Part shown: positions 1 through 6,619 of the stretch, piece after piece | Numbering within the stretch: position 1 is the first letter of the stretch | How the letters are laid out: each line of letters begins with the position of its first letter | NCBI GenBank assembly: GCA_000433515.1 | Contig: FR891099.1 | Span: forward strand, 69,665-82,122 | Length of the DNA stretch: 12,458 nucleotides | Source: Candidatus Colimorpha enterica | Lineage (GTDB): Bacteria > Bacillota > Clostridia > Oscillospirales > CAG-272 | Direction: 5' to 3' | The notes under the pieces: model-generated | Database searches by the model: none | What the model saw: the letters and a program-made list of their open reading frames with translations, nothing else | Told to the model about the DNA's origin: nothing | Program-made: the position numbers and the translations under genes

Positions 1-115
1 CCCAGCCCCCGCCGCCGAATACCTCGATATAGCGGGAATAGGTGGGCGGAAATCGCAGGACGATCTCGTCTCGCAAGGCCTTTTTACCGCCTACCCACGA
101 CATAAAGCTGTTCAT
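1..115 (-). CDS. D12-class DNA adenine methyltransferase, N-terminal part only (cut by window edge)
   Basis: Only the first 38 codons are in the window; the gene continues past position 1. The start ATG (113-115) follows an AGAGGTG ribosome binding site. The visible protein begins MNSFMSWVGGKKALRDEI and reaches an IEVFGGGGW stretch. The WVGGKK segment near the N-terminus and the later E-x-F-x-G-G-G segment are the AdoMet-binding hallmarks of D12-class (Dam-like) N6-adenine methyltransferases. Such enzymes methylate adenine in short DNA sites, and on mobile elements they usually act alone, as protection against host restriction. The catalytic DPPY motif would lie outside the window and cannot be checked. 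The start is only about 31 nt downstream of the T-run of a terminator, so its transcription may depend on read-through. Confidence 0.82.
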   Translation of the reverse strand, partial: MNSFMSWVGGKKALRDEIVLRFPPTYSRYIEVFGGGGW

Positions 116-146
116 TGTGCACCTCTTTTCGAGGCACGTCTGCGCG

Positions 147-193
147 AAAAAAGAAAAGGCCGTTTTGGTGTCTTTAATCACGCAAAACGGCCT
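147..193 (-). terminator. Intrinsic terminator of the left minus-strand operon
   Basis: A perfect 11-bp inverted repeat (157-167 with 183-193, AGGCCGTTTTG and its complement) is followed on the minus strand by the tail TTTTCTTTTTT. It lies just after the stop codon of the last gene of the leftward operon and just before the adenine methyltransferase gene, so it either ends the operon or attenuates expression of the methyltransferase. Confidence 0.85.
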
Positions 194-210
194 AATGATG
201 ATATATTGTT

Positions 211-534
211 TTAGCTCAGGTCGAAGTCTTCGTCTTCGTACAGAGTCGCGTTTTCAACGGCATCCGGTCCGAGTTCTTTGAGAAGACCGTTAAAGTCTTC
301 GATGTCGGAACAGAGGCGGATACCGAAGTCGGCGCAGAGTTTTTCGTACTCCGCAACATCGGCTCCGCACGGATCGACGAATTCGTTGGGCTTGAGCCAC
401 GCTTTTTCCTCATCCCAATTGATACAGAGCATCGTCGGGTAACCGCCGGTCTGAGCACATTGGAAGTCCGGGGACTGATAGTAATCGTCGCGGGAGAGAG
501 CACGGACTTTGGAGTCGAATACGGTTTTATCCAA
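211..534 (-). CDS. Hypothetical acidic protein, last gene of the left operon
   Basis: I do not recognise this family. The product is about 107 residues, acidic (C-terminus rich in D and E, ending DEDFDLS), with no membrane segment or signal peptide. An upstream in-frame ATG at 553-555 would give 114 residues but has no ribosome binding site. The TTG at 532-534 has GGAGG (544-548) nine bases upstream, so I prefer it. That start overlaps the stop of the preceding LPD28-like frame by 8 nt, which is typical of translational coupling. It is the final gene before the terminator at 147-193. Mobile elements of gut Firmicutes carry many such small acidic proteins; DNA mimicry is possible but nothing in the sequence proves it. 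Confidence 0.65.
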   Translation of the reverse strand: MDKTVFDSKVRALSRDDYYQSPDFQCAQTGGYPTMLCINWDEEKAWLKPNEFVDPCGADVAEYEKLCADFGIRLCSDIEDFNGLLKELGPDAVENATLYEDEDFDLS

Positions 535-907
535 TATCGATGTCCTCCGTGTCATCGGGCATATCCATGCTGAATTCGTCTCTCAAAAGCTGTCCGATGG
601 TGATCTCATCGCCGACGAAGCTCGGCAGATTGCTCTCATCGAAGATAATGGAGCCGTACTCGCCGAGGTCAATCGGTTCTTTGGTCACAATCGAACCGGA
701 GTGATTGATCGTGATATGCTCGGCAATCTCTCCGAAGGGACTGAATTCGTTTTCTCCGTCCCGAAGCTGATAGAGAAACAGATTCATCGGAACGTCATCG
801 TTTGTCAGTCTCTCGTTCGAGAAGATCGCGGGCTTTCCGAACAGTTCGATCAGATCGTATTCCTCATTGTCGGCGCAGATATACTTGGTCCGGCTGACTG
901 CCGACCT
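527..907 (-). pseudogene. LPD28-like domain protein, 5'-truncated remnant
   Basis: The open frame runs from just after two consecutive TGA codons (908-913) to the stop at 527-529. Its translation contains YDLIELFGKPAIFSN, then NDDVP, LYQLRDG, ITINHSGSIVTKEPIDLG and a C-terminal LPSFVGDEITIGQLL. From memory this is the pattern of the large polyvalent protein-associated domain LPD28 (E-x-x-GKPALF-T-x-x-R, VPEGLY-x-Y-x-LR, VNHxGTI-x-KEP). There is no ATG, GTG or TTG before the internal ATG at 785-787. That ATG lacks a ribosome binding site and would discard the conserved GKP-LF part. The frame instead joins that of the YubB-like gene by a one-base shift near 890. I read this as a domain that lost its start when a deletion fused it to YubB. 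A sequencing error or a translated fusion via frameshift are the alternatives. Confidence 0.6.
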
Positions 908-1292
908 TCATCAGCGATTCGGCGGAATCGTGTTCGGTGATCCTTTCGATTTCCTCTTTGGAGAGGCTCGAACGGTAGCTGCCGAACATTTTCCCGCGAT
1001 TGGCTCTGGCGAGAAGAGCGGTAAAGTCATCCGGTGACATTTTCTTATCTCCGAAATAGTCCACGAGCGGGTTTGCCGCCGTCAGACAGAGCTCGATTCC
1101 GTGATCGGTACGGGTACCGGATTCGATGTCCAGAGATTCGGGCATCGGGATGATCTTATTGAAGTCGATTGTCCCGATACCGTGATACTCGTTTTCGCCG
1201 TTGTCATCGTACTGGATCGCTTCGAGTATCTCTCTGCGTCTTGCGGGGGTGCAGTCGGTGAAGCTGACATGGTTGATTACATGGTTAGGCAT
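864..1292 (-). CDS. YubB ferredoxin-like domain protein, C-terminally truncated
   Basis: The product has 142 residues. It starts MPNHVINHVSF and carries GIGTIDFNKIIPMPESLDI at about residues 38-56, followed by GTRTDHGIELCL. This is the N-terminal signature of the YubB ferredoxin-like (DUF1281-type) proteins of plasmids and conjugative elements, whose function is not established. Full-length relatives continue into a conserved W-rich part (TWYxW, NWGTKWNAY, then a segment around HEWADED), which is entirely missing here. Instead the frame ends with an unrelated tail (QVYLRRQ) over the start of the LPD28-like region. The ATG at 1290-1292 follows AGGAGG six bases upstream and overlaps the stop of the methyltransferase gene by 8 nt. 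It is probably a truncated, perhaps non-functional, protein. Confidence 0.68.
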   Translation of the reverse strand: MPNHVINHVSFTDCTPARRREILEAIQYDDNGENEYHGIGTIDFNKIIPMPESLDIESGTRTDHGIELCLTAANPLVDYFGDKKMSPDDFTALLARANRGKMFGSYRSSLSKEEIERITEHDSAESLMKVGSQPDQVYLRRQ

Positions 1293-2397
1293 TTTCTTCC
1301 TCCTTCTTCAGTTTTTCAATTTCGGCAAGGAGCTTCCTTGCCACGGCGGTCACCACGTTGGTCGTGACCGAGTTACCCGCCATCTTATAGAGCTGCGCTT
1401 CGGGAATCCCGATATCGACGAGCTTTCCGAATTGCTCATCGCTGTAGCCCTGCAGACGGAAACATTCGAGCGGCATAAGACGGCGCACGAGTCCATCGTA
1501 GGTGATTCCATGCTTGTCCTGTGCGGTCAGCGTGAACATCGGCTCGTCGGGTTCCTTGATGCGTCTGCCTTGCTGACGGACCTTTTCGCGTTCCGGGGTG
1601 ATGACAGCCCTCGCACCGATGACGCCGGAGTGCTCACCTCTGTGGTTGCATACGCCCGCATCCTGACGTGCGGTGATACAGCGGGCTTCGTGGGTGACGA
1701 GCGGGTCCGGGTTCATATCGATGAAATAGAGTCCCGTCTTGGCTCCCCAACCGCCGCCGTTCGCCGCAAGGGTTACGCTTGCTCCGTCCGTTCCGTAGAT
1801 CCGCTGTCCCTGTCTGCCGGGAACGATCTGCCTAGGAGCTTTTCCATTGACTTCGGCGAGAGGAAATATTTTGCCGGACAGTCGCTGATCAAGATATCCG
1901 ACAATATACACTCGCCGCCTTTGCTGTGGTACACCGTGATCGGCGCTGTTAAGCACACACCATTCCAGACTGTACCCCAGCTCATGAATCGCGGTAAGGA
2001 TCGTTCGGAAAGTTTCCCCCTGGGCGTGATTGAGTAACCCCGGCACGTTTTCAAGGAGAAGATAAGAAGGTCGCTTGGCTTCAGCCAGTCTGACGATTTC
2101 ATGAAAGAGAGTGCCTCGCGTATCAGCGAAGCCAAGTCTTCTTCCGATGACAGAAAACGGCTGGCAAGGAAAACCTGCGCAGATGAGGTCGATGTCGGGA
2201 AGTTCGGCGGGTTCGATTTTGGTTGCATCGTCACAAAAGTATTCAACTTCCGTTTCATAGAGAGCTCGGTAGGCTTTCTGCGCGTATCTATCGATCTCGC
2301 ACCAACCTACCGGCAAAAAAATATCGCCGGCATTTGTGAGTCCCGTTCGGAACCCGCCGATGCCGGCGAAGAGGTCGAGATATTTGATTCGGTTCAT
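1285..2397 (-). CDS. dcm: DNA (cytosine-5-)-methyltransferase
   Basis: This is a 370-residue C5-cytosine DNA methyltransferase that transfers a methyl group from AdoMet to cytosine in a short target site. The family motifs are in order: motif I DLFAGIGGF (8-16), motif IV GFPCQPFS with the catalytic Cys78, motif VI LLLENVPG with ENV at 116-118, motif VIII QQRRRVYIVGY (158-168), motif IX RRLMPLECFRLQGY (305-318) and motif X QLYKMAGNSVTT (335-346). The roughly 120-residue stretch between motifs VIII and IX is the target-recognition region; its specificity cannot be read from sequence. All catalytic residues are intact. The start ATG overlaps the stop of the upstream DUF4314 gene (ATGA), showing operon coupling. 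No restriction endonuclease lies beside it, so it is probably an orphan enzyme giving protection from host restriction. The symbol is generic. Confidence 0.95.
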   Translation of the reverse strand: MNRIKYLDLFAGIGGFRTGLTNAGDIFLPVGWCEIDRYAQKAYRALYETEVEYFCDDATKIEPAELPDIDLICAGFPCQPFSVIGRRLGFADTRGTLFHEIVRLAEAKRPSYLLLENVPGLLNHAQGETFRTILTAIHELGYSLEWCVLNSADHGVPQQRRRVYIVGYLDQRLSGKIFPLAEVNGKAPRQIVPGRQGQRIYGTDGASVTLAANGGGWGAKTGLYFIDMNPDPLVTHEARCITARQDAGVCNHRGEHSGVIGARAVITPEREKVRQQGRRIKEPDEPMFTLTAQDKHGITYDGLVRRLMPLECFRLQGYSDEQFGKLVDIGIPEAQLYKMAGNSVTTNVVTAVARKLLAEIEKLKKEEENA

Positions 2398-3149
2398 TCG
2401 AATTCCGGTCCCTCCGTCTGGTCTTCGCCGTTAACGGAGAGCAGAATATCGCTGATTTCCGTAGGACACTCGTCCCAATCGACATGGATGTCGTTTTCGT
2501 AGATAGGCGTGTAGTAGTAATCGTAAGGGATGAGAGAGCGCAGGAACGCTCTGTCCTCGGAGGGGTACTCCACGCCGTTCTGCTCGAAGATGCCTCTGGG
2601 CGAGAAGAAGGTGGTACCCCAATGCTCACCGGAGGACTCGGTATCGATGCAGACGAGGGCGGGATAGATCAGCCCGTCGTTTGCGTTGATCAGCGCGGGG
2701 ACCTGAAGCATTCCCATCTCTCTGTCGATCACGTCGGAGCCGTATGCCCCGACATAGGCATTGTGAAGCTCCGCAAGGATACCGGCTGCATAGCTGTTGT
2801 CTTTTACCGCCTGTGCTTCGGCGAATTCCTTCCAGTTGATCTTCGGGATGACCTCGTGATTCACGGCGTTGATGAAATCGTTGTGCCTCTTTTCGAGTTT
2901 TTCCTCGTAGATCTGTTCGGGCGTAAGCGTCTGGAAGGAATCCTCGCCGGGGATCAGCGAGAGACTTCTGCCGTTGTCCCATTTCATCAGAATGTTGCCG
3001 ATGTCATCGACACCGACAACGGTTCCTCTTGTGCCGCTCGGAATCTTCTGCGGATCGTCACCCATTTCGATGAGTTCGATTCTCATACCGGGGTGGTAGA
3101 TTTTCTTATACCGCTCTGCCATCCGGGCGGCTCTTTCCCATTCATTCAT
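2394..3149 (-). CDS. DUF4314 domain-containing protein
   Basis: The protein has 251 residues when started at the ATG at 3147-3149, which has GGAG eight bases upstream; a GTG at 3156-3158 overlaps its own ribosome site and is less likely. Residues of about 18-73 read YHPGMRIELIEM, then GTRGTVVGVDD, ILMKWDNGRSLSLIPGED. This is the DUF4314 pattern, a small beta-rich domain (roughly SH3-like) common on conjugative elements. The rest is a longer alpha/beta segment with QVPALI, YPALVCIDTESSGEHWGTTFF and PYDYYYTPIYENDIHVDWDECPTEI parts that I associate with the same element families but cannot name. It is an acidic, cytoplasmic protein. It sits 5 nt after the preceding stop and overlaps the cytosine methyltransferase start by 4 nt. 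Function unknown. Confidence 0.8.
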   Translation of the reverse strand: MNEWERAARMAERYKKIYHPGMRIELIEMGDDPQKIPSGTRGTVVGVDDIGNILMKWDNGRSLSLIPGEDSFQTLTPEQIYEEKLEKRHNDFINAVNHEVIPKINWKEFAEAQAVKDNSYAAGILAELHNAYVGAYGSDVIDREMGMLQVPALINANDGLIYPALVCIDTESSGEHWGTTFFSPRGIFEQNGVEYPSEDRAFLRSLIPYDYYYTPIYENDIHVDWDECPTEISDILLSVNGEDQTEGPEFE

Positions 3150-3154
3150 ATTGA

Positions 3155-3847
3155 TCACTCCATTTCATAGGGTTCGTCCTCAAAATTAGGACAGTAGCTC
3201 GTGTAGAACATCAGATCGAAATCTGAGAAAACGTCAACGTCCGAGACGATGTCCCGGTCGAGCGCGTCGACGATCTTGTCAAGCATCTCTTTGTCATCGG
3301 GGAGGGACACACCGAACAGTTCGTTGATATCTTCGAACTCGATGTGATAGTTTCCCGAGAGCGAGTGCTCGGTTCCGTAGTCGATGAGATATTCCGCGAT
3401 GGTCTGTGCGTATCCGTCTTTGTCGAAATACGGCACAAGCGAAAGGAAGCCCGCGTCTCTGATTTCCTTATCGGTCATACAGCAGTCTTCGGAAAGCGCC
3501 TCGTAAAAGTCGTATCCGTACAGAGACTCTCCGATAAAACAGCCGAGCCGTCCGACGAGATCCTCGCGTCTCTCGCTTACGATGCTGTCGTTTGCGGCTT
3601 TCAGAGAATAATACTCGCGGTCAACGTAATCGCGGATCGCTTTTTCCGCTTCATGATCGGTCCATTCGGGAATCTCGTATCCTTCGGCAAGACAGAAGAA
3701 ATCGATGCGGTTCGCGTACTGATCGTCATCGCCGGGATAAATCTCACAGTAGTATCCGTTCCGAATATCCTTCCGGTGTGTTGCGGGGTTCTCGCGTTCC
3801 ACGCCTTTGTCGGTGGTGTAGGTGATGTTGAATCCTCTGTATCTCAT
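3155..3847 (-). CDS. Hypothetical element-borne protein
   Basis: Family not recognised. Started at the ATG at 3845-3847 the product has 230 residues. That start has GAGGTG five bases upstream, whereas an in-frame GTG 12 nt earlier overlaps this site. The N-terminus, MRYRGFNITYTTDKG, then IRNGYYCEIYPGDD and IDFFCLAEGYEIP, looks like a small beta-sheet domain. It is followed by an acidic helical region and an Asp/Glu-rich C-terminus. No membrane segment or signal peptide is visible. The upstream gene overlaps the first 104 nt in another frame, which is unusual in this otherwise tight operon. The product is acidic, like most of its neighbours. Confidence 0.75.
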   Translation of the reverse strand: MRYRGFNITYTTDKGVERENPATHRKDIRNGYYCEIYPGDDDQYANRIDFFCLAEGYEIPEWTDHEAEKAIRDYVDREYYSLKAANDSIVSERREDLVGRLGCFIGESLYGYDFYEALSEDCCMTDKEIRDAGFLSLVPYFDKDGYAQTIAEYLIDYGTEHSLSGNYHIEFEDINELFGVSLPDDKEMLDKIVDALDRDIVSDVDVFSDFDLMFYTSYCPNFEDEPYEME

Positions 3848-4202
3848 ACGGCACCTCACATTTCAAGGAATCCGAAGGATTGTCTTTCTCCGGCTCGTGA
3901 AGAATATTGAAGCTGCAGTCCGAGATGTTGTCGCAATGCTTTGAGAGGAAGTCCTCATCACTGTCCATCCGCATCTGCATATACGCGACTTCTTCGGGCG
4001 TGGCGCGGAAAGTTTCGCCCTCGCCGTAGAGATACGATTCTACATAGACTTCGATCTCGGCTTCGCCCGTGAGCGAATCAATGAAATCGTCATAGGGAGC
4101 CCAGCCGGACAGCTCGTCTTCATCGGACGGAGCGCCGCCGATGAGGAATTCTTCGATACTGTCATCGGCTTTGAGGGATACTTTTGAAAAAAGAATAGCC
4201 AT
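3744..4202 (-). CDS. Hypothetical acidic protein with an out-of-place C-terminal tail
   Basis: The 152-residue product is not recognised. The ATG at 4200-4202 has GGGAGGT upstream and shares its A with the stop of the previous gene (TAATG). Residues 1 to about 115 are acidic and look like a normal small soluble protein (MAILFSKVSLKADD, then a stretch of Asp/Glu-rich segments). The last 35 or so residues change character to basic, Arg- and His-rich (HHLHHRQRRGTREPRN). These come from reading through the ribosome site and start of the next gene in a different frame. A TGA exists in another frame 10 nt before the next gene's ATG, so a one- or two-base indel may have removed the original stop. 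The core is likely real; the tail is doubtful. Confidence 0.65.
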   Translation of the reverse strand: MAILFSKVSLKADDSIEEFLIGGAPSDEDELSGWAPYDDFIDSLTGEAEIEVYVESYLYGEGETFRATPEEVAYMQMRMDSDEDFLSKHCDNISDCSFNILHEPEKDNPSDSLKCEVPYEIQRIQHHLHHRQRRGTREPRNTPEGYSERILL

Positions 4203-5008
4203 TACACCATACCTCCCATTCCTTCGTTGTTGTTCAGATATTCGGGGATATCCGTGAACTCAAGTTTGATGTTCGGCGGATCGAGCTTTGCGACAAAACC
4301 CTGATCAATGGTTTTACCGCTTTCGTCACGGTAGAGGACAACGTTCATCGGTATGCCGTAGTAATTCTCATCAAGAATCGCGGCAACCATCCGTTCCTCG
4401 TCATCGTACTCGACGCTGTCACCGACCTCACCGTTGCTGCCGAAAAATTCGAGTCTTCCCACCGGTCTGCCCTTGATGGGGATGTGAGCGGGAGAATCGA
4501 ACGTCCATCCGTAGACCTGCATGACCGTTTCGCCGAGTGGCTCGGTGACTGCGTCGATATCTTTCTGTGTGACCTTTCCGTCGTAGATCAGATCCTTGAG
4601 GTGTTCGATCTCATCCTCGGTCGCAGTCTCTTTGTACTTGCGGTAGAGGATATGGTTGCGTCCGTCGTGATGCACGTCGGTGCAACGGAATTCTTTGTCG
4701 GCATCGACGTACCATTCGGAATAGTCGTGCGGAGAATAAAGGCAGTCTGAAATTTTACCGCTCTTGATCTCGCTGTACCCCATATACCGTCCGTCCCATC
4801 TGCCGATATCGGCGATGGCAATGATTTCGGTGCCGGTGACGATATCGAGGTTGGCTCGCTCGTCATCGATATAGCTGTCGTTGATTTCATTCATCTTTTC
4901 AATGAGTTCGTCATCGTTCAGCCCGGGGTATTCGTCTTCGAGATCGGCTCGCCAGTCATCGAGGTCAAGGTCGAGATTGGACCATACGACGAATTTTTCT
5001 TTCGACAT
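4202..5008 (-). CDS. Hypothetical element-borne protein (MSKEKFVVWSNLDLDLDDW family)
   Basis: The product has 268 residues starting at MSKEKFVVWSN (ATG 5006-5008). A longer open frame extends 59 codons upstream, but that part is the shadow of the preceding gene, and the GGGAGAG site plus the TGATG stop/start overlap mark the ATG at 5006-5008. The segments VVWSNLDLDLDDWRADL, EINDSYIDDERANLDI and CTDVHHDGRNHILYR recur, as far as I remember, in proteins of conjugative elements from gut Firmicutes, with no assigned function. It is soluble and acidic, with no signal peptide or membrane segment. It lies between two other unknown genes in a fully overlapping operon, so the products are probably made together after the element enters or is induced. 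Confidence 0.8.
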   Translation of the reverse strand: MSKEKFVVWSNLDLDLDDWRADLEDEYPGLNDDELIEKMNEINDSYIDDERANLDIVTGTEIIAIADIGRWDGRYMGYSEIKSGKISDCLYSPHDYSEWYVDADKEFRCTDVHHDGRNHILYRKYKETATEDEIEHLKDLIYDGKVTQKDIDAVTEPLGETVMQVYGWTFDSPAHIPIKGRPVGRLEFFGSNGEVGDSVEYDDEERMVAAILDENYYGIPMNVVLYRDESGKTIDQGFVAKLDPPNIKLEFTDIPEYLNNNEGMGGMV

Positions 5009-5856
5009 CAGTTCATCTCTCCCATTCCGTGGTCGATGAAGTGATCGAGATCGTTTTCCGTGCAGAGGAAATAGTCGGGACCGCTCTGCCAGAAGGACAC
5101 ATACATCTCGCTTCTGTCTACGGTTCTGATCGGGCGCTGCTCGAATCCTTCGCCGAAGCCATCCGAGTTCTGACCCTCGCACCATTCCATAAAGCAGTTT
5201 TGTTCTTCTTCAGTAAACGGAGCATTGAGTGTCGCCGTGATCTTTCCGTAGAGACAGCCGTGGATCCTTTCGACATCCCATACCGCCGATTCGAGTTTGC
5301 CGACAGCGGAATTCGGTCCGTCGAAGTATTCTGCCATATTGCAGTCGGACTGCTCCCTGATGAGAAGGTCACGGATTTCGTCCTCGTACTTTGCCGCATA
5401 TTCACCATCGTATTCCACGGGATCGTAATCGAGGTCACCGTAACGGTTGCGGAGGTAGAGCGTACACATCAGCGGGCAGTAGTAGTTCTGCACGATCTCC
5501 GGGGATTTGTTTTCGAGAATCGAATTCTTGAAATCGTTGAGCGAAGTCATCTCACCTGAGAGAACAGATGCTTTGACTTTCTCCCGCTGTGCAACGGGGA
5601 GGTCACCGTACAGTTCCACGAGCGTATTGACACGTGCGAGGCTGTCTTCGGACTGGATCAGCGTGATGAGCCGACCCGAGAAGTCATCGGTCCCGAAGTA
5701 TTTCAGACCGACGGTAACCTCATCATCGTGAGGATACAGTTCCGAAGGAGGAGAGGCAACTCCGATGCTTGCGAGGTCACGAGCCAAGCCGATTCGCTTT
5801 GCGGGGAGGGAGATCAGCGCGGACTGACCGTTCTTTGTGACAAGTGCATTTATCAT
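5008..5856 (-). CDS. Hypothetical element-borne protein, first gene of the left operon
   Basis: The product has 282 residues, starting MINALVTKNGQSALISLP (ATG 5854-5856, preceded by AGGAAG). A further 24 in-frame codons upstream pass through a hairpin and are not coding. Near the C-terminus, PFTEEEQNCFMEWCEGQNSDG followed by FGEGFEQRPI, then YVSFWQSGPDYFL, is a conserved ending I associate with accessory proteins of Firmicutes conjugative elements. The middle contains AEYFDGPN and helical acidic segments. No catalytic motif is evident. It is the promoter-proximal gene of the left operon and shares one base with the next start (TGATG). An anti-restriction role is a guess from the neighbouring methyltransferase only. 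Confidence 0.8.
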   Translation of the reverse strand: MINALVTKNGQSALISLPAKRIGLARDLASIGVASPPSELYPHDDEVTVGLKYFGTDDFSGRLITLIQSEDSLARVNTLVELYGDLPVAQREKVKASVLSGEMTSLNDFKNSILENKSPEIVQNYYCPLMCTLYLRNRYGDLDYDPVEYDGEYAAKYEDEIRDLLIREQSDCNMAEYFDGPNSAVGKLESAVWDVERIHGCLYGKITATLNAPFTEEEQNCFMEWCEGQNSDGFGEGFEQRPIRTVDRSEMYVSFWQSGPDYFLCTENDLDHFIDHGMGEMN

Positions 5857-5875
5857 CTTATCGCTTCCTTTCTTG

Positions 5876-5910
5876 AAATAAAATAACCGAGCGGTGATCA
5901 ATCGCTCGGT
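5876..5910 (-). terminator. Hairpin with T-rich tail in the leader of the left operon (possible attenuator)
   Basis: ACCGAGCG (5886-5893) and CGCTCGGT (5903-5910) form a perfect 8-bp GC-rich stem with a 9-nt loop. On the minus strand it is followed by TTATTTTATTTC, then the ribosome site of the first gene. It lies between the predicted minus promoter and the first start codon, where a terminator would act as an attenuator. It could instead be the terminator of a gene since lost. Confidence 0.55.
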
Positions 5911-5915
5911 ATGTA

Positions 5916-5944
5916 TTGAAAAATTCACGTTTATGTGTTATAAT
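5916..5944 (+). promoter_or_regulatory. Sigma-A promoter of the lipoprotein gene
   Basis: TTGAAA (5916-5921) and TATAAT (5939-5944) with a 17-bp spacer, near-perfect for sigma-A. The lipoprotein start is about 48 bp downstream. Confidence 0.8.
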
Positions 5945-5966
5945 TTACTTGAAAAGGTTTAACCAA
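5937..5966 (-). promoter_or_regulatory. Candidate promoter of the left operon
   Basis: On the minus strand, TTGGTT (5961-5966) and TATAAC (5937-5942) are 18 bp apart. The -10 matches consensus at five of six positions and the -35 moderately. Its -10 overlaps that of the rightward lipoprotein promoter, so the two divergent promoters share bases. Confidence 0.5.
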
Positions 5967-5991
5967 ATCAGAATTTGTAGAGGTAATCTTT

Positions 5992-6501
5992 ATGAAACGA
6001 ATCATAATTGTCGCTTTAGTACTAACATTAGTTTTTTCTTTGACTTCATGTGTTAAACAGGTGAATTCAGTAGACGTTCCGGCTGATTTCTGCTTTTATA
6101 TTGAGTGGGATTGTAATGGAGACAGTACCTATGACAGTAAAACGGGAAGACTTGTTAAACAGAAAAGCGCAACTAAAATTGAAGACTACACGACAACCTT
6201 TTTGTTGTCGGACGAACAGAAAGCAGAAATTTTTTCTTTGATTAGCGATATGAAACCGGAAACATATCCGGACGAATACAATCCGTTAAAAGGTGTAACC
6301 GAGCCGACAAGAAATATTATTATTACTGCATCATACAATGGAAAAACCAAAACAATTACTTGTATGAATGTTTCTCTTGGAAATACTCCGGATGGCAATA
6401 AAGGAAAAAAGTTTATGGCTGTTCATGACAAAATCGTCGGTATTATTACTTCAAGTGCCGAGTGGCAGGCACTACCCGATTATGAATTTTATTACGACTG
6501 A
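5992..6501 (+). CDS. Putative lipoprotein of unknown function
   Basis: The product has 169 residues. The N-terminus is a lipoprotein signal: MKR, a hydrophobic stretch (IIIVALVLTLVFS) and the lipobox LTSC with the lipidated cysteine at residue 20. It should be exported and anchored to the outer face of the cell membrane. The mature part (about 150 residues) contains a segment on side-chain-poor turns (WDCNGDSTYDSKTG), a LLSDEQKAEIFSLISDM helix and a beta-rich C-terminal half with ITASYNGKTKTITC; I do not recognise the fold family. The ATG follows AGAGG. It has its own near-consensus promoter and its own terminator (6575-6619), and is visibly AT-richer than the left operon, so it looks like an independently acquired single-gene cargo. 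Surface exclusion or sensing are possible roles, but nothing here decides it. Confidence 0.85.
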   Translation: MKRIIIVALVLTLVFSLTSCVKQVNSVDVPADFCFYIEWDCNGDSTYDSKTGRLVKQKSATKIEDYTTTFLLSDEQKAEIFSLISDMKPETYPDEYNPLKGVTEPTRNIIITASYNGKTKTITCMNVSLGNTPDGNKGKKFMAVHDKIVGIITSSAEWQALPDYEFYYD

Positions 6502-6574
6502 TTGGTTAAAACAAATCCCGGTTTGGCGAGATCTTTCTATCGAAACTGAAAATAGAATAATTCTAAGATTTTTT

Positions 6575-6619
6575 GCTTCGGCTTGCACTGAAATGCACAC
6601 CGGAGCTTTTTCTTTTTTT
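6575..6619 (+). terminator. Intrinsic terminator of the lipoprotein gene
   Basis: GCTTCGG (6575-6581) pairs with CCGGAGC (6600-6606), including one G-T pair; a two-base internal mismatch leads to an inner TGCA/TGCA stem. The hairpin is followed by TTTTTCTTTTTTT on the plus strand. Confidence 0.8.

Noticed and set aside
1201..2037. Plus-strand open frame of 278 codons opposite the cytosine methyltransferase
   Set aside because: It is the antisense shadow of a gene with all family motifs intact, and has no recognisable domain.
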